64,000 bases of DNA from Cristatella mucedo (GCA_009760855.2 WPIO01000006.1:1863501-1927500), one strand, 5' to 3'. Positions 12,222 to 36,865 are shown, numbered from the stretch's first letter. Program-made: numbers and translations. Notes: generated by a model from the sequence alone, not told the origin.

Positions 12222-13090
12222 TTAAAAGGCTTTGCTGTTCTAATAGGTGATGCTATTGTGCGACCTTCACCACGTGCTCGTGATCTAGGTGTCGTGTTCG
12301 ACAGCGGCCTCAATTTCAAAAGCTTCATTCAGAAGACTGCCTCTACAGCTAGCCATCACATCCGATCTCTATCCAAGATTAGAAGCTGTCTCCCACAGCT
12401 GCTTGTAAAAAATTTAACTAGCTCTTTAGTTCTGTCTCGGCTTGATTATTGTAATTCCCTTTTGGCTGGGCTACCAAAGAAAGCTATTATGCCACTACAG
12501 CGGACTATGAATATGGCCGTAAGGCTGGTCTTCAAGTCCCAGCGGTTTGAGCACGTGTCACCTCTGCTGAAAGAGCTAGGATGGTTGCCGGTTGAGCAAA
12601 GGATACAGAGCAAAGTTCTTACGCTGACTCACAAGGCCCACCACGGCTTGGCTCCTTCGTACCTAGCTGAACTGCTGCATCAGTTTCAGCCTGTTCGCGC
12701 CCTCAGGTCCTGTGTGGACAATAAATTAGCTGTGCCATTCCTCCACTTAAAGACAGTTGGCGACAGAAGCTTTAGCTCTGCAGGTCCTAGACTGTGGAAC
12801 TCGCTTCCACAATTCTTACGCAACGACATCTACTCTCCAACTGCCGACTATGGCACATCTTTTTCAGCGGTCCTGAACTGCTACTTCTATGCTACTCACT
12901 ACCTCAACTGCTCTCCTAACTCTGCTATGCTTCCCACTTTCTCTTTGTTGCGTGAGACGAAGTCTGTTGGCTACCGAATGCGTACCGAAAGCTTAGGCTG
13001 TGAGTGCGCTATACAAAACTCTCCTGTGTAACACCCACATGGTCTGTATGACTTTGCGGAGTTACTGACGCAGAGACATTACATTATAGG
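12222..13090 (+). mobile_element. LINE family 2, 5'-truncated, open frame kept
   Basis: An open frame of about 270 codons to the stop at 13029-13031 contains ARDLGVVFDSGLNFKSF, SRLDYCNSLLAGLPKK, ELGWLPVEQRIQSKVL, GLAPSYLAELLHQF and AGPRLWNSLPQFLR. These are the thumb and C-terminal region of CR1/L2-type LINE reverse transcriptases. The copy starts after the YADD catalytic motif, so it is a dead 5'-truncated insertion, yet it has no stops or frameshifts and is the youngest-looking LINE here. The 3' UTR runs GTGAGTGCGCTATACAAAAC through CATTACATTA. Confidence 0.88.
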
Positions 13091-13375
13091 GCTTGACTTT
13101 CGCCGACAAGATGCAGAACCGAGCCGCGATAACACCGGCTGAAGAAGTTAACTGGTTAGTTCACTAGAGCTCCTCGAAATTTCCGACCTTTTAAGCTGGA
13201 GCATTCGAAAACGCTGGGTGACCTTTGAAGTTTAAGGACGCTAAAACTTCAGAACCGAGCATCAAAGCGTCTGCTTTTGATGAAAGCGAGCGATTTCTTG
13301 CCAGCTTCTTGCTTTAAGCATTCGGGAGCCCTGCAAATGCAGCCAGCAGCAGCTGTTCGCAAGCACGAAGTGGCT

Positions 13376-13434
<59 letters not shown>

Positions 13435-13437
13435 GAG
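13376..13437. repeat. (GA)n microsatellite
   Basis: About 28 near-perfect GA units. Confidence 0.95.
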
Positions 13438-14064
13438 CCATCGTACAAGTAAAATCTTGCTGCTTATTGATCAGCATACCGTTGCTTGCAAGCATGCCTC
13501 GCCGTGCTGTAAGCTAGGTGGTGAGTCTCTGCACTGAAGTGGTGCGTCAGTCGTCAGTCGACGACTTTTCTGACGCTGCTTAACTCGTGACGCCCATATG
13601 TTTTCTGTTCGCTCAGTCGGTTTGTCAGCTCGGGCTAAGGTTCTGAGCAAAGCTTCCGAGCCAATATTGCGGGACTGCGACCGACCACAGCTGCAAAAGC
13701 AGCCAATCATTGGATGAAAAACGGGAGGCATGCTGGGGGGGGGGTCCGAGGAGCCTGCCCATACCTGGCGGTCCTAGAGGGTCAAGGCCGGGGCAGGTAT
13801 AGGTCGAACTGAGATAACGGCTTCGCGATGGCACTCTCGCAGAACCAAGTTTTTTCGAGAGCGCACAACAAAACATGCCGGAGATGGGCGAACTACTAAA
13901 CCAACTGCGCTTTCATTCGTCAAAAAGACAGCTAGCTACCGACGCTTGTGAGGGCAGATGGCTTGGCTCGGAAGGAGGCCTCATTTCCGGAAAATAGCGT
14001 CAATCGGCAGCTGGACGAATCCTACGCGGCCGCCGCCTCGAGCTCGCTCAAAGTGTGGCAGGTT

Positions 14065-14200
14065 GGTTTGGCCCAGTGGTGAAGGCGTTCGCCCCGACCG
14101 ATGTCGTGAGTTCGAACCCCGTGGCACGTGTTAAGCGCTTGAGTAGAGATTAAGTTCTCTTAGGGATATTCTATGCAAATGAATTATGCATCATAAATAA
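14065..14200 (+). repeat. SINE A copy
   Basis: The head GGTTTGGCCCAGTGGTGAAG, B box GAGTTCGAACCCC, tail AGCGCTTGAGTAGAGATTAA then GTTCTCTTAGGG, and a terminal TATGCAAATGAATTATG are all visible. It resembles a tRNA in the head only. No acceptor stem closes, so it is not a functional tRNA gene. Confidence 0.8.
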
Positions 14201-14449
14201 AGTTGCTGCTACGACCTCCGCTTCGACAGGTCTCGGTCTGCTGTGCTCCTCAAAGAGCTGCTGAGCAATGCTTCTCCTTCCTTTGGCAGGCGGCGCTCTC
14301 CCTCCCTCCGCTGTTTTCGAGTCAGCTCCGAAAGACCATACACTTGCTAGCGTGAGACTGACACGGAAGCTCAATTCTCGCCGCAGCGGTCGGTACTCGT
14401 GCGATCGAGGCTGAATGCAAGAGTTGGATCCTGCTGGAGTACTACGGGG

Positions 14450-14757
14450 AGAGAGAGAGAGTGATTGAGAGCAGAGATAGTGAGAGAGAGACAGAGTGAG
14501 TGACTGAGAGAGTGAGAGTGTGAGAAAGATAGTGAGTGAGAGTGAGTGAGTGAGTGAGTGAGAGTGAGTGAGAGAGAGAGAGTTGAGTGAGAAAGTGTGA
14601 GTGAGAGTGAGTGAGAGAGAGTGAGAGTGAGTGAGTGAGTGTGAGTAGCTCGTTTGGTGCACCGTGGTCTCCTCTCAGCGAGGTAAGTGCTAATTAAGAA
14701 TGGGCAGGTCAGATATGAGCCTCTAATCACAAGTCACCAAACGTGGTACCTTTGAGT

Positions 14758-14849
<92 letters not shown>
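14450..14849. repeat. (GA)/(GTGA)n then (CT)n
   Basis: Imperfect GAGA/GTGA from 14450 to 14643, then a (CT)n tract at 14760-14849 on the same strand, so the two purine-rich strands oppose each other and could pair with one another. Confidence 0.9.
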
Positions 14850-14852
<3 letters not shown>

Positions 14853-14929
14853 CTTAGGCGTACGTTGACGCATGGGTTCCGGCAGGCGGTCATCAGCCCA
14901 TGCATTCGCACCGGTGCGTCTCCTCCCTT

Positions 14930-15620
14930 TGCAAAGTTACCGCCTCCTCATCCTCCTCCTCCTCCTCGCTGGTGCCGCGTCGATGCTTCAAGATCCCGCG
15001 ACGAAATATGTCCAGAGCTCGCTCTGGCTACAAACCTAGCACCAAAACGGGGCCTGCTTTTCCGCCGGCGCACTAGTTCGCAGTCGGCGGCTCGGCGACC
15101 GAGCGACGAACGCAGCTCGACTGCTCGCCGACAGCGAGCGCCACTTTTTTAAAGTCTTATTTAAATGCCACAACGCTGCCGGCGGCGAGAAGCGCTCCAC
15201 AGCTCCGCTGGCTGAACGGGCGCTCGGCCAGCGTTAGCGGTGACTGCACGAATGCTCGCGAGAGCGGCGGCGCGCGAGTTGCTAGGGCGCGGAGTGAATC
15301 GATTGTCGTAGATACCTTCCCACCAACAATGCACGGCGTCGTCAGTACATAGCGCCAGCGCTTGGCAGCGAGACGGACGAACACCGCCGCGCCTGGGATA
15401 ACTCGGAAGCCGCTGCGCACACACGCTGCTGCACTCGCGCCCGCTGCAATACAACATAGCGAATCACTCGGCGACGTACACACAGACAGCTAGTAGCTGC
15501 CCATTCAGCGAGGACCGACTGCTCTGCACTACCGGCATTCGGCGTTCGGTTCCGGCGCCAGCGACGGCGGTGCCACACAACTCGGCTCGCGTCCATTCTC
15601 GCTCGACGGTAAGCTACCTC
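14930..15620. promoter_or_regulatory. CpG-rich block
   Basis: A GC-rich, CpG-dense stretch following the (CT)n tract. Short open frames occur on both strands with no recognisable domain. It may be a regulatory island or part of a 16-kb GC-rich domain with the block at 16.1-16.9 kb. Confidence 0.3.
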
Positions 15621-16089
15621 GTCGTGCCAATAGCGAGATTCGATTCACGCAGACATCTAGGGAGTGCGCGGAAGAAGCAAACCGGCGGATGCGATCAGCC
15701 GGATACGAGCAGCAGTAAGCCGGAGAGGGCGCTTGAGGATGGCGGGAGGAGAGGGACTTACAATCTAGATGCTTCCTCTTTGGGCCCATAACTTCTTCGG
15801 TAGTAGCCTTGCAGACAGCTTTCGCTAATCCCTGTCCTGCGAGGCTATGCTTGGCAGCATTTAGGCGGTCAATGACGCTCTGCCCCGACATTTCCCTGGC
15901 TCGAAAACGCTAATAGCTCGGGTGCCGGGCGGACAGACGACGACGCTTCCGACTGATCACGTGACAGGATCGATAGGAGTTCGATAAAAAAACGGGATAC
16001 CTGCGGTACCTCAGCACTTTTGCTGTTACAAATAAAAAATTGATTACATCCATTTCATACATTAAAGGTCGAGTTTTCAAATTCTCCGC

Positions 16090-16890
16090 CGGTCGGCTAG
16101 GGAACGCCCGACTTCGTGTGCGGTGCGGCTGCATCCGGTCAGTCGGTTACCGAGTGGGTGGCGTACGCGAATTATTGGAATAACCGCCTCGATTCGTGCG
16201 CGGCCAAACATGGGGTCGCAGCAGCGCGAGTGACTCTGTTGACTCTTGAGCGACTGAAACTTATAATGCTAATTGAGGCTGAGTCATCGCCGCGCGACGA
16301 CGCAGCCCGCTGCCAGCCGGCGTTGCTGCTCCTCCTCCGCCGCTGCACTCGACCGCCGGCCGCCTCGCTCGACGGAACGCTGGCTGGCTCCGCCACCTAA
16401 CTCCAGCTTGTGGCCCAGAGGCTGCTGCGGGAGCTGCTTCTCGGCGCGCTTCGCTCGGTAGCGGCCTGTCTCGCTAGGGGCGCCCCCGACTCGCTCGATC
16501 GAGTCGCGGCCGGCGGGCGCTGTGCCGTCCGTCGATGCGGTCCTGCTGCGATCCACGACTGTGACGCCGACACCGGGTATGTCATCGTGTTTCGAGCGCG
16601 CCGGGAGGGGGCTGGCGACATCTGCGCATCGCCTCCGCTGCTTGGCGAGGCGCGCTTTTTTATCCCGCCTGCCGCCAAATGCGCCGCACGTGCGCTCTCT
16701 CGGCGGAGGTGGCCGCGACGGGGGCATGTGGGACGGTTTAGGGGAGCTCGCGGCGGCGGAGGCCTCGGCAGCAGTAGCCCGCAGCGAGTCCCGCTCGGTC
16801 TCCCGGTACGGCTCACTGCGCGCGCGTCCGATTCGGGCGCTCGCTGCGTTGTTGCGTTGCGGTGTCAGTAGACTGGCATCATCGATCGAG
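16090..16890. promoter_or_regulatory. CpG-rich block, candidate CpG island
   Basis: The block is very GC-rich with many CpG dinucleotides (for example GCGCGACGACGCAGCC and GCGGCCGGCGGGCGC) compared with the AT-rich flanks. Overlapping open frames on both strands are the usual by-product of high GC. It lies about 4 kb upstream of the first recognised RhoGAP exon, so it may hold its promoter. No TATA box or confirmed start is visible. Confidence 0.4.
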
Positions 16891-18420
16891 CCGCTTGCTG
16901 TATGCTAATGCTGTTTCGCGAGGTCTTTATCTGTGGCAATAGCGGGAGTGGCACCGGCTGCGAAACCTGCGAGCCGGCCTGGAAACCCGGGAGCCCGATC
17001 TGGCGTGGCACCCGCTTGCCGGCTGGGCTTGCTCCCACCCCCACCCCACCCCCCCCCCGACCGGCCTCCCGATTGATGTCCTTTCGCTAACTTTGTAAAC
17101 TTTGCCCAAGCTTCATGTGGCCACTAGCTCGTGTGGCAGCCGCCGCCGACGAAACTCTTTTTGAGTGGCCGCAACGCCCAGGCCTGTTCGCAGACAGGCC
17201 TGGGCGTTGGCTAGGGCCGACGTGCTTCGAGTTAGTCAGTAGCGTTCGTGCACGTGTTCTCGTGCTTGTTGCAGCTTTGCTGCTCACCGACGTGCCACTC
17301 GGCTGAGAGTTTCGAGTATCTTGCTCTGGCTCTTCACTGCTTGTAGCGGTTTATGCTCGACGATGGGTGGGGGAGGCTGCTACTCGATTCGGCCTGACTG
17401 CAATCGCTCTCCCAAGGGGCGCACGGTGCAAGCTTGGTGACTGATGCTGTTTTATTTAGGATCATCTTGCCACAAAGCCTCCGCACGTAAATGCATGTGG
17501 AGCAGCATTGTATTGTTCAAGCTCTTAGCAATCCGGATTTGAATTTGTAGCCAAGATTCGCCCCAAGGGTCGGCCTTCTGAGCGGCACACTTTTGTCTCT
17601 CTCTGGCCCAGTGTCTCGGTGGTGGAGTGCATCGTCTGCTGTCTGGCGTGCTGTCGTAGCCTGTGCATTGTAATGGTGGACGGTGTGCCTAGTGGAGTGC
17701 CTCCAAAAAGTGGGGCAAACTGTAGCCCACTGACCCCCTTTCCTACGCCTTTGCTGCTGGTACACGGCATCTAGTGATACTTTACGTCTCGCTTGTCTTG
17801 TCAACTCTGCAGCTTTGTGGAGCTTGTCGAGCAGCTGAGGTAGCCAGCCATCATGCCGAGCAGACAACACTTTCTCGGAAGCTCTTCGGGTCGGCCGAGT
17901 ACTGGCAGACTTATTATTCTGTGAGCTATGTGTCCTGGTAGCTGTGGCCTGCCTGGGATGTGAGGTCATGTCACTGGTCTGGCAGTTTTGGAATTTCTCG
18001 GCCAGCTGCCAATTCTTGGGCAGCTTCCCCACTGCCTGCCCCCTCACCTCGCCCTCCTCACTGATCTCACTGGCCTGCTTGCCCAGTCCCTTCGAGCCGA
18101 CTTGGTGTTCTTGTGGTCATGTCCCTGATGGTGATCCCACGTTGCCCCTGGTGCCGGTGTCCCATGATCTGCCGGTGTCTCGATGAGCAGCCGATCGCCT
18201 GCGGCCAGTCGTGGCCCGTAAAGAATCTTGAAGACCGATGATGTGATATTACCGGGTCTGTCGGCGAAGCAGCAGGATCGAGGCGCTAGTGCCAACGAAG
18301 ATCGACGTAGATCGACTACGGCTGGCGGAATGCCGAATCAGGTCGTGCCTTTGCCAAGAAAGGTTTTTTTGCAAGGCGCTCGGGCGCAATCGACCATCAG
18401 CTATCGGTTCTGGACCCACG
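16890..18420. other. Unassigned sequence with one long antisense frame
   Basis: A 176-codon minus-strand frame (18047 to 17517) reads Arg/Gln/Thr-rich without a domain I recognise. It could hold an exon of the RhoGAP gene on the other strand, but none was identified. Confidence 0.35.
17172..17209. repeat. Perfect 16-bp inverted repeat, 6-base loop
   Basis: CAACGCCCAGGCCTGT at 17172-17187 and its exact reverse complement at 17194-17209 flank TCGCAG. The arms are GC-rich. No T-run follows, and no transposon terminus is recognised around it. Confidence 0.85.
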
Positions 18421-18424
18421 GTCC

Positions 18425-18665
18425 AGCAGCCTGCTGGGCACGTGTGGGCGGTGCTTCGAATTGGTTCAGAATTCGGCAGCAATGCTTGTCTGTCGATCGT
18501 GCATGTCTCGACTGCAACGTCGCACCACTTCTCGCCGCCCTGCAGTGGCTCCCCATCAAGCAGTCCACCGTCGACTTTTAAGGTCCTCTGTCACTTGCTT
18601 GTAGGTCCCACCATTTTCTTTGCTCCGGCCCGACTTTCTGAAATACTCAACTCATTAGTCTGTGC
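18425..18665 (+). pseudogene. LINE family 1 fragment
   Basis: GGTTCAGAATTCGGCAGCAA, ACGTCGCACCACTTCTCGCC and TGCAGTGGCTCCCCATCAAG match the 'SCHITSLLADLHWLPIKQR' region of family 1. It is about 240 bases long and has frame breaks. It lies upstream of the recognised RhoGAP exons, possibly in an intron. Confidence 0.65.
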
Positions 18666-19284
18666 CGTCGTCGTTGTGGCATTTGGCTGCCCATCCTCTG
18701 GTGGAATCTGTTGTACCGTATAGTTATACCTTTTATAGACAGTGCCTTCAGGTTCCCACGCTCCCAAGGTGCAGACTCGCCGCCGACTGACATCACGGTG
18801 GCATGCCCTGATTACTAGATGACTTTTTTAAAGAGAATAGAAAAACCCATCTGCTTGTCACTCCTGCGAATCGTCTGTTTGCTTGCGATTGCTGAAATGC
18901 TGTAACTATTCAGCCGATGGGTTTTCCTTTCCCAGCATATTCGAAACCGGGTTTTAGTTCTCTTGGGGCACTATGCAAGTGTTTGACTATTATTATTAGT
19001 ACCGACTCGGCGCTGTTGGCAGCGGGCAGCACGACACGCGCCGACCTCCCTGGTGTCCTGTTGCTGCTCCATCCGCAAGAGTGTGCGGCTCTGCTGCTGC
19101 TGCTGCCGCTTGTGGTCGCTGGCTGCGCCGCCCGGAAGCGAAGCGATGGCACCTGCGGCTTCTCGAGGCGCTTGAGCCTTGCTCAGTTCCGTCCCTAGCG
19201 TCAAACCCACAGAAGCAGCGCCGACGACGATGCGCTCGTGTGTGCTCGCCGTAATGTCAGCATCTCGTATGCTCGCTTTCGCAG

Positions 19285-19376
19285 ACCCTTGGCTGCAGAA
19301 GCATGCCGTCCCGCCTGTGGACGACATTCACTCTAGGATGCATCTCGGATGCCGGCTCAACACGACCTACTCAGAA
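19285..19376 (+). CDS. Possible upstream exon of the RhoGAP gene
   Basis: The acceptor GCTTTCGCAG and the donor GTATGC bound a frame reading PWLQKHAVPPVDDIHSRMHL and then GCRLNTTYSE. It starts with two bases and ends in phase 0. Exon a needs a preceding exon ending in phase 2, so at least one further exon would lie between 19377 and 20958. No homology is recognised. The call rests only on splice-site quality, position and the absence of stops. Confidence 0.3.
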
Positions 19377-20055
19377 GTATGCTGCTGCTGCTGCTGCTGC
19401 TGCTGGCTGCTGGCTGCTGGCTGCAGCACACGCTGGCTGGCCCCGGCTTGCCACCACGTGACTGCCAGAGCGCTGCCATCAGCAGCGACTAACTGACTGC
19501 CCGCAGCCAACCCTGCCCAGTGAGCCTTTGGCCATCGTGCCCCCATATGACGGGAGAGGGGGAGGTTCGTCTTGTGAAATCGCAATGCCCTGCTGCTGCT
19601 GCAGTCGGGTGCACAAAGTGTTTGCACACAAACGAGCAATAGCATCCGGCCGGTGCTTGCAGTGACCTCCTTCACGATCTCTCTCTAGCCTGCCAGGGCA
19701 TGGCATTCCTTAAAAATGCATTCTTCTCCAGACTCCCTCCTCGGGCCCTCGATCTACCCCCTCCGGCGGGCTCTAGCGCCTGGTTAATGCTTCGTGTCTG
19801 CCGTGCACCTTACCAGGTGACATTTACCGACGGCAATTTACATTATTCATTGTGCAGAGTGGGCAGCGCGTGCTCTGCAGCTGCTCTCATTCCGCACCCA
19901 TCCATCCGTACTGGCGATGGTCACCTCGAAGCTCCCAGCTGCCAGCCACAGGGAAGAGCCTGGGCATGTGCACAGCTGCTTGACCCGCAGTGCTCGGTGG
20001 AGGCAGCACGCATGAAGCTAGCACGCACGCGGCACGTTGTGAGCATACACGCACG

Positions 20056-20058
<3 letters not shown>

Positions 20059-20124
<66 letters not shown>
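20059..20124. repeat. (GA)n microsatellite
   Basis: About 32 GA units followed by GTGTGTGT. It probably lies in an intron or upstream of the RhoGAP gene. Confidence 0.95.
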
Positions 20125-20125
<1 letters not shown>

Positions 20126-20958
20126 TGTGTGCTCTCACGGTGGGCTACCTCCCTTCTTCCCTCCTCCTTTACTCTCTCTTTCCCCTCTCACGATCCCAGT
20201 GTCTATCTCTTTTCCTTTGTCTCATTTCCCTTCTATCTCTCTGGCTGTCTCTGCGCGAACCTGGACCTGTGGACCTTAATGCCTCGGCTTAGCCGGCGAG
20301 ACGGATTTTGTTTTCATCTTTTACACTCGCCTTTCACCGCACCCAATGTCTGTCTGTCTCAGTTCCCTTCTCGCCGGAAAGAGAGATTTACGCTTGCCTT
20401 GCCTTTTGCAATGCCACCTCTGCTCGCCCTCGCGACTGAAACTTTTTGCGGTATCGTTCGGTGGTTGCAGCAGCCGCCCGAAACTTGTTGAGGCAACTCT
20501 TTGCGGCATCGTTTGGTTTTTGCCCCATCGTTCGGTGGTTCTAGATGCTCTCATGCTGCACCGTGGGCTCCAGCCGATGTCGCTGCGGTGGCTGCTGCGG
20601 AAGGCTGCTGCTGCTGAATGCCCCTCCCCCTCCAAAATGCGTTGCCGAGTTAAGCAAAAGGGCAGCTCATCGGAGGCTCTGACACGCTGCTCTGGAATAT
20701 TTCCGAGCTGTCACCCCTCCTCCTCCCCTCCCCCCATGAACGCTGAGGCACCAGTGACTGTGACGCCTGTCGTCGTCGTATGCCCACAGTGCTTTCACGG
20801 GGGCCGCAGGCTTGCTCTCGTCTCCCCATATAGTGGACTGCTGCGAGCAGAGCAAGCGTTCTTTTTGGTCGTCGTCGGCAGCTAGTGCGCTGCTGTGGCT
20901 GTACGTACGTCGTCTGTTGGCGAGCACGTGTGCACGTACGCCGAACTGCCTGTTGCAG

Positions 20959-33222
<12,264 letters not shown>

Positions 33223-34056
33223 GATGACGTCAACGCAATCGTTGAACGTTGCTGGCAGTGGCAGTAAGGCAAACCTACTGTAACTGCTGGCAGTTTGTGG
33301 CTCCAACTTGGCTGCTTTCTGCAGATTCTGGTCCCAGTGCCCACCGCTGCTGGTTTGATAAGCCGTGGCTATAGTATAGTGCGATAGAGATGTCTAGTCA
33401 GATGTTGAAATTGAAAATGTGCGCACGAGCTACTTGCTGTGCCGTAATTTTAGCAATAGCCTCCCTCGTGTAGCCAGTACAGGGCATATCAAACTAATGG
33501 CACGCCTGAGTGGGCATCCTGCCAGCGAAAGCAAGCGTCCTCCATTGACCGTGACGGTGTGGAGGGCAGCGGTGCTTCGCATGGCGGCATTTCAACGCCT
33601 ATATTTGTTGTTAATTTTTGTTCCCTCATACTTTTGAATTTTTAAAGTGATAAATGGTTGTTTGTATTTGTTGATGGCAATCGTTGATATGGCCGGCAGA
33701 TTAAACTACGAATCGTATTCCAAGTGTACGAGTGGGTGCATTCGCTCGATCAAGAGACAGTCGGGTAGCACGCTTTCACGACTCCACGACTCCAAGGCCG
33801 TGAGGCGACTTCTGGTTCTGTGCGATCGTATGAGCATGTTACCGTATTTGTGCTATTTGTTTGGCGAGATGCAAGTCGTTTCACCTCTTGACTGCACCGA
33901 CACCCGAGCAGCCTTTCAGTGCAATAGAAGCGCTACAGTGCAACACACCGGTCAGAGTAGCTTTGTCTGGTTACAAAAAGGATTCAGTGGCTAACGTTCG
34001 ACGGGGGGGGGGTCGAATTAAGGTCTCATGCTTTGCATTTGAAGAACGGCAATAAA
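33223..34056 (+). other. Probable 3' UTR of the RhoGAP gene
   Basis: This non-coding stretch follows the TGA and ends with an AATAAA polyadenylation signal at 34051-34056, followed by a T-rich run (CCTCTTTTCTGTC). No recognised repeat lies inside it. The transcript end is inferred. Confidence 0.45.
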
Positions 34057-34654
34057 GAGTCCTCTTTTCTGTCAGGTCATTGATATCCATCGAGGCGGTC
34101 TAGCAAGTGACGACTCGCTTGGATCGTTTGAACTTGAGTTTGCATTTGCCTTTTGCATGGTTGGGCATGGTGTGGGATGTTCTCCTGTCTTAAGAGTGTT
34201 GGAGTAGTATTACAATTTCTGTGTGCCATCATTCAGATTTATATTTTCAGTTTCAACGTGTGTAAAACTGACCCTGTGTGGAGATTACTGCTTTCCTTAG
34301 CTGCAGTGTGCTCTCATTACTGCCATTACCATACGTAAACCACTTTGCTCATTTTCCCAGAGTAGCTAACTCATTTAAGACCAAGTGTGACTGCAGAACA
34401 TCAACTAGTAGGAACGGAGAATCTCTAGAGATGATTCAGTCACTTCTCGCGTTCGTTACAAGTGCCAATATGCAATAATTTAGCATACCACATGGTTTTA
34501 AGAAAGGAAGTGACTGATGAACAAAGCCAAGCTGGGAGCAGGCTGCAAGCTGGATGCCTTCGATGCTTCTAGGTCTTGAATCGACCTCGTGCCACCACTC
34601 GTTAGAGCGAATGCTTTTAAATAGCAAAGGCTCTTCTGTCATCGCGACAATCTA

Positions 34655-35875
34655 TTTGGGTAGCACCCCAGGAGAACTGAATCTCTTTCCAGGTACTTTA
34701 CCGAAGCATCGGGACATCCGGATTTATTGCAGACCCTAGAGAAGCTACGGTTGCAGCCCATGTTGAGGCCTAGGCTGCCTAATTTCTTCGTAACCCTGGG
34801 TTTGCCTGTAAGAAGTAAGCTGGTTTGCTAGAATCCAAGTGTGAATTTTTCCCAGCAAGCTATGAGGAAGTTAAGAGAAAAAGAGGTACTGTATGGCAGG
34901 GGTGGATCGGAAGTGCCGGTACGGTAACGTGTTATTTGCAAAAAAGAAAAGCCGGATTTTGCTTGGTGAGGACGTATAAATTGTTGCACAAACACCTGGG
35001 GTGCCTCATATTTCAAGGGCTCATCACGAGGACCGTTGGCCGGTAACATTTTGACTCCAAATTCTCCCACGACGACATATCCTGAGGTATTGCAAAGCGA
35101 GACTATGCGTCGCTGATGAAGGACTTTGGTGATTTCGAGCGGTGCCCAGAGATCCAGCAGAACTCAACTGCTACTAAAGTCCAGGCTCCTGGGAAAGGTC
35201 TCTACACCGGTAGTAGTGCTGAACTCGTTGGGATACCGATTTGCTATAAATCCTGACTGGAGCTTATTTGCTAGTTTTTAAGGTTTAATGTACGAGTTCA
35301 CCTATTCTGCCACTACTCGTGCTAACGTCTGACACGAATAACAAGAATCGGAGGCTGGCACGATGTTATTATTATATTCCAGTCCAACATTGACTTCTTA
35401 ATGAGTGTCCTACTACTGCCATCTTAAAGGATGCCGGGAAAAATCTTAAGCTACAGGCACATTAATTATTTTATTTACTACGGTTGGTAGCGAACGAAGG
35501 CATCTCCGGAGGAGGGACACAGTTATAGGGTCTAGATTACAAACAGTCCTGTAAGATCGGGAAATGATGAGGTCAGTGGAGGCAGGCACGAGAGTTAACA
35601 TGGAGGTTGAGCTGAGAAAGAATGATGCAAGGTCCCTCCAGTTGAGGTGTAATCATTGACGACTGACTTCTGATCTTATCTGTCGCTAACAAAGCAGCTG
35701 GCAAACGATCTGCTAGATGGCCGTGGGATTGCTAGGTAGGGGACTGCCCTGGGAGCTGTTCAGGAGATGGGTGACATCCAGCATCAGTATTTTTGGATTG
35801 TGCATCTGAGATTCAACTAAGTTCTTGCTCGTGCATAACAGATCAAATTAGATTAGGTTGTTGTGACCTACAATC
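34655..35875 (-). pseudogene. LINE family 1 copy, decayed
   Basis: The reverse 3' hairpin at about 34658-34698 (GTAGCACCCCAGGAGAACTG, AATCTCTTTCCAGGTACTTT) is followed by sequence parallel to 36870-38105 and 7130-8190, including GGTGCCTCATATTTCAAGGG and TCGAGATTCAA-like blocks. No long open frame remains. Confidence 0.6.
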
Positions 35876-36684
35876 AGTGGTGGTGGTGCCACGGGGCAGG
35901 GGGCATTGACACTTGCCCTGTAGCTGGGGTGGGTATCAACCAGTGCCGCACCTTGTTCCCTACGCCTCCCCCCCCCCGACGTCACCAACGAGGACGTTAT
36001 GTCCTACTTCCAAGCAACCGCGTGTCAAAAAACAGTGACTTGCACTATAATTTGTTATTGCTTGAGGGTATGGCCCCTACATGAGAATACTGCTGGTCTT
36101 TCCCTCTAGATAAAATTATTGACTCTGCCTCTAATAATAATATTAATACATTTGACATAGCACCCTCATATTACTCAATCTCTTTCTAGACACTTTAAAT
36201 TTGCTGCAAAGGAAGCACGTTCGAATGGTTCGCGGTGGCATGCTCAATAAACAACAAGAATAACATGGTTAGGGGTGACATGCACAGGGTCAGCATACAA
36301 GTATGGTTAGTGGAAGCATACACAGTGTCAGCACGCATAAGCACACAGGACAGATCACAGGGACCACAGAATGCTGTTTGAAATAGGTACTTTTTAATTT
36401 CTTTTTAAATATCAAGTCTGGAGATGTCGTGACGCCAGTCGGAAGCATACGAACAAAAGGCACGATTTTCAAAAAGAATTTGAGGTTTGTACGATGTATG
36501 AGTAGACGTTTAGATTCCGAAAAGTGAGTGGGACGATGCTTAGCCTGCTTGGAGAGTAGATCTGATAGATAGGCTGAAGCCAAAGAGTGAAGGGACCTAA
36601 AAGTGAGTGACAGAATCTTTAAGTCGATGCGTTGCTTGACTAGAAGCCAGTGCAGGTCGGCGGGAAGTGGTGTGATGTGGCAAC

Positions 36685-36865
36685 TGCTGTAATGCCTCAC
36701 TAGGTAAGGCGGTTGCTTTTCACGACCTCGGCCCCGAGTTCGTGGTTTCGAATTCTGCGGTGGGCGATCCTTGATCGCTACTGCAAGCGGTGGTAATAGC
36801 CGTGAAGGCTCTTCTGTCGCTACACAAAAAGAGGCTGCTAAATCAGCCAGTATTAATTTATTTTT
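36685..36865 (+). repeat. SINE B copy inside a LINE
   Basis: The head TGTAATGCCTCACTAGGTAA, B box GTGGTTTCGAATTCTG, then the tail CTGCAAGCGGTGGTAATAGC and GGCTCTTCTGTCGCTACAC. It splits the family 1 LINE on the minus strand: LINE sequence runs on both sides, with the C-terminal part at 36290-36685 and the RT part from 36865. Confidence 0.75.

Larger units (their letters stand above)
13090..16090. other. Unassigned flanks of SINE A and microsatellites
   Basis: Excluding the SINE at 14065, the simple repeats and the CpG block, I recognise nothing. Confidence 0.4.

Noticed and set aside
14065-14140. tRNA gene
   Set aside because: A and B boxes are present, but the sequence does not close an acceptor stem and continues into the SINE tail. 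The same applies to all other tRNA-like heads in the window.
16284-16908. Four overlapping frames of 128-153 codons
   Set aside because: Same reason: a CpG-rich block, frames on both strands, no domain. A real 5' exon could be hidden here but cannot be told apart.
17517-18047. 176-codon minus-strand frame
   Set aside because: No recognised domain and no splice partners. Kept as unassigned.
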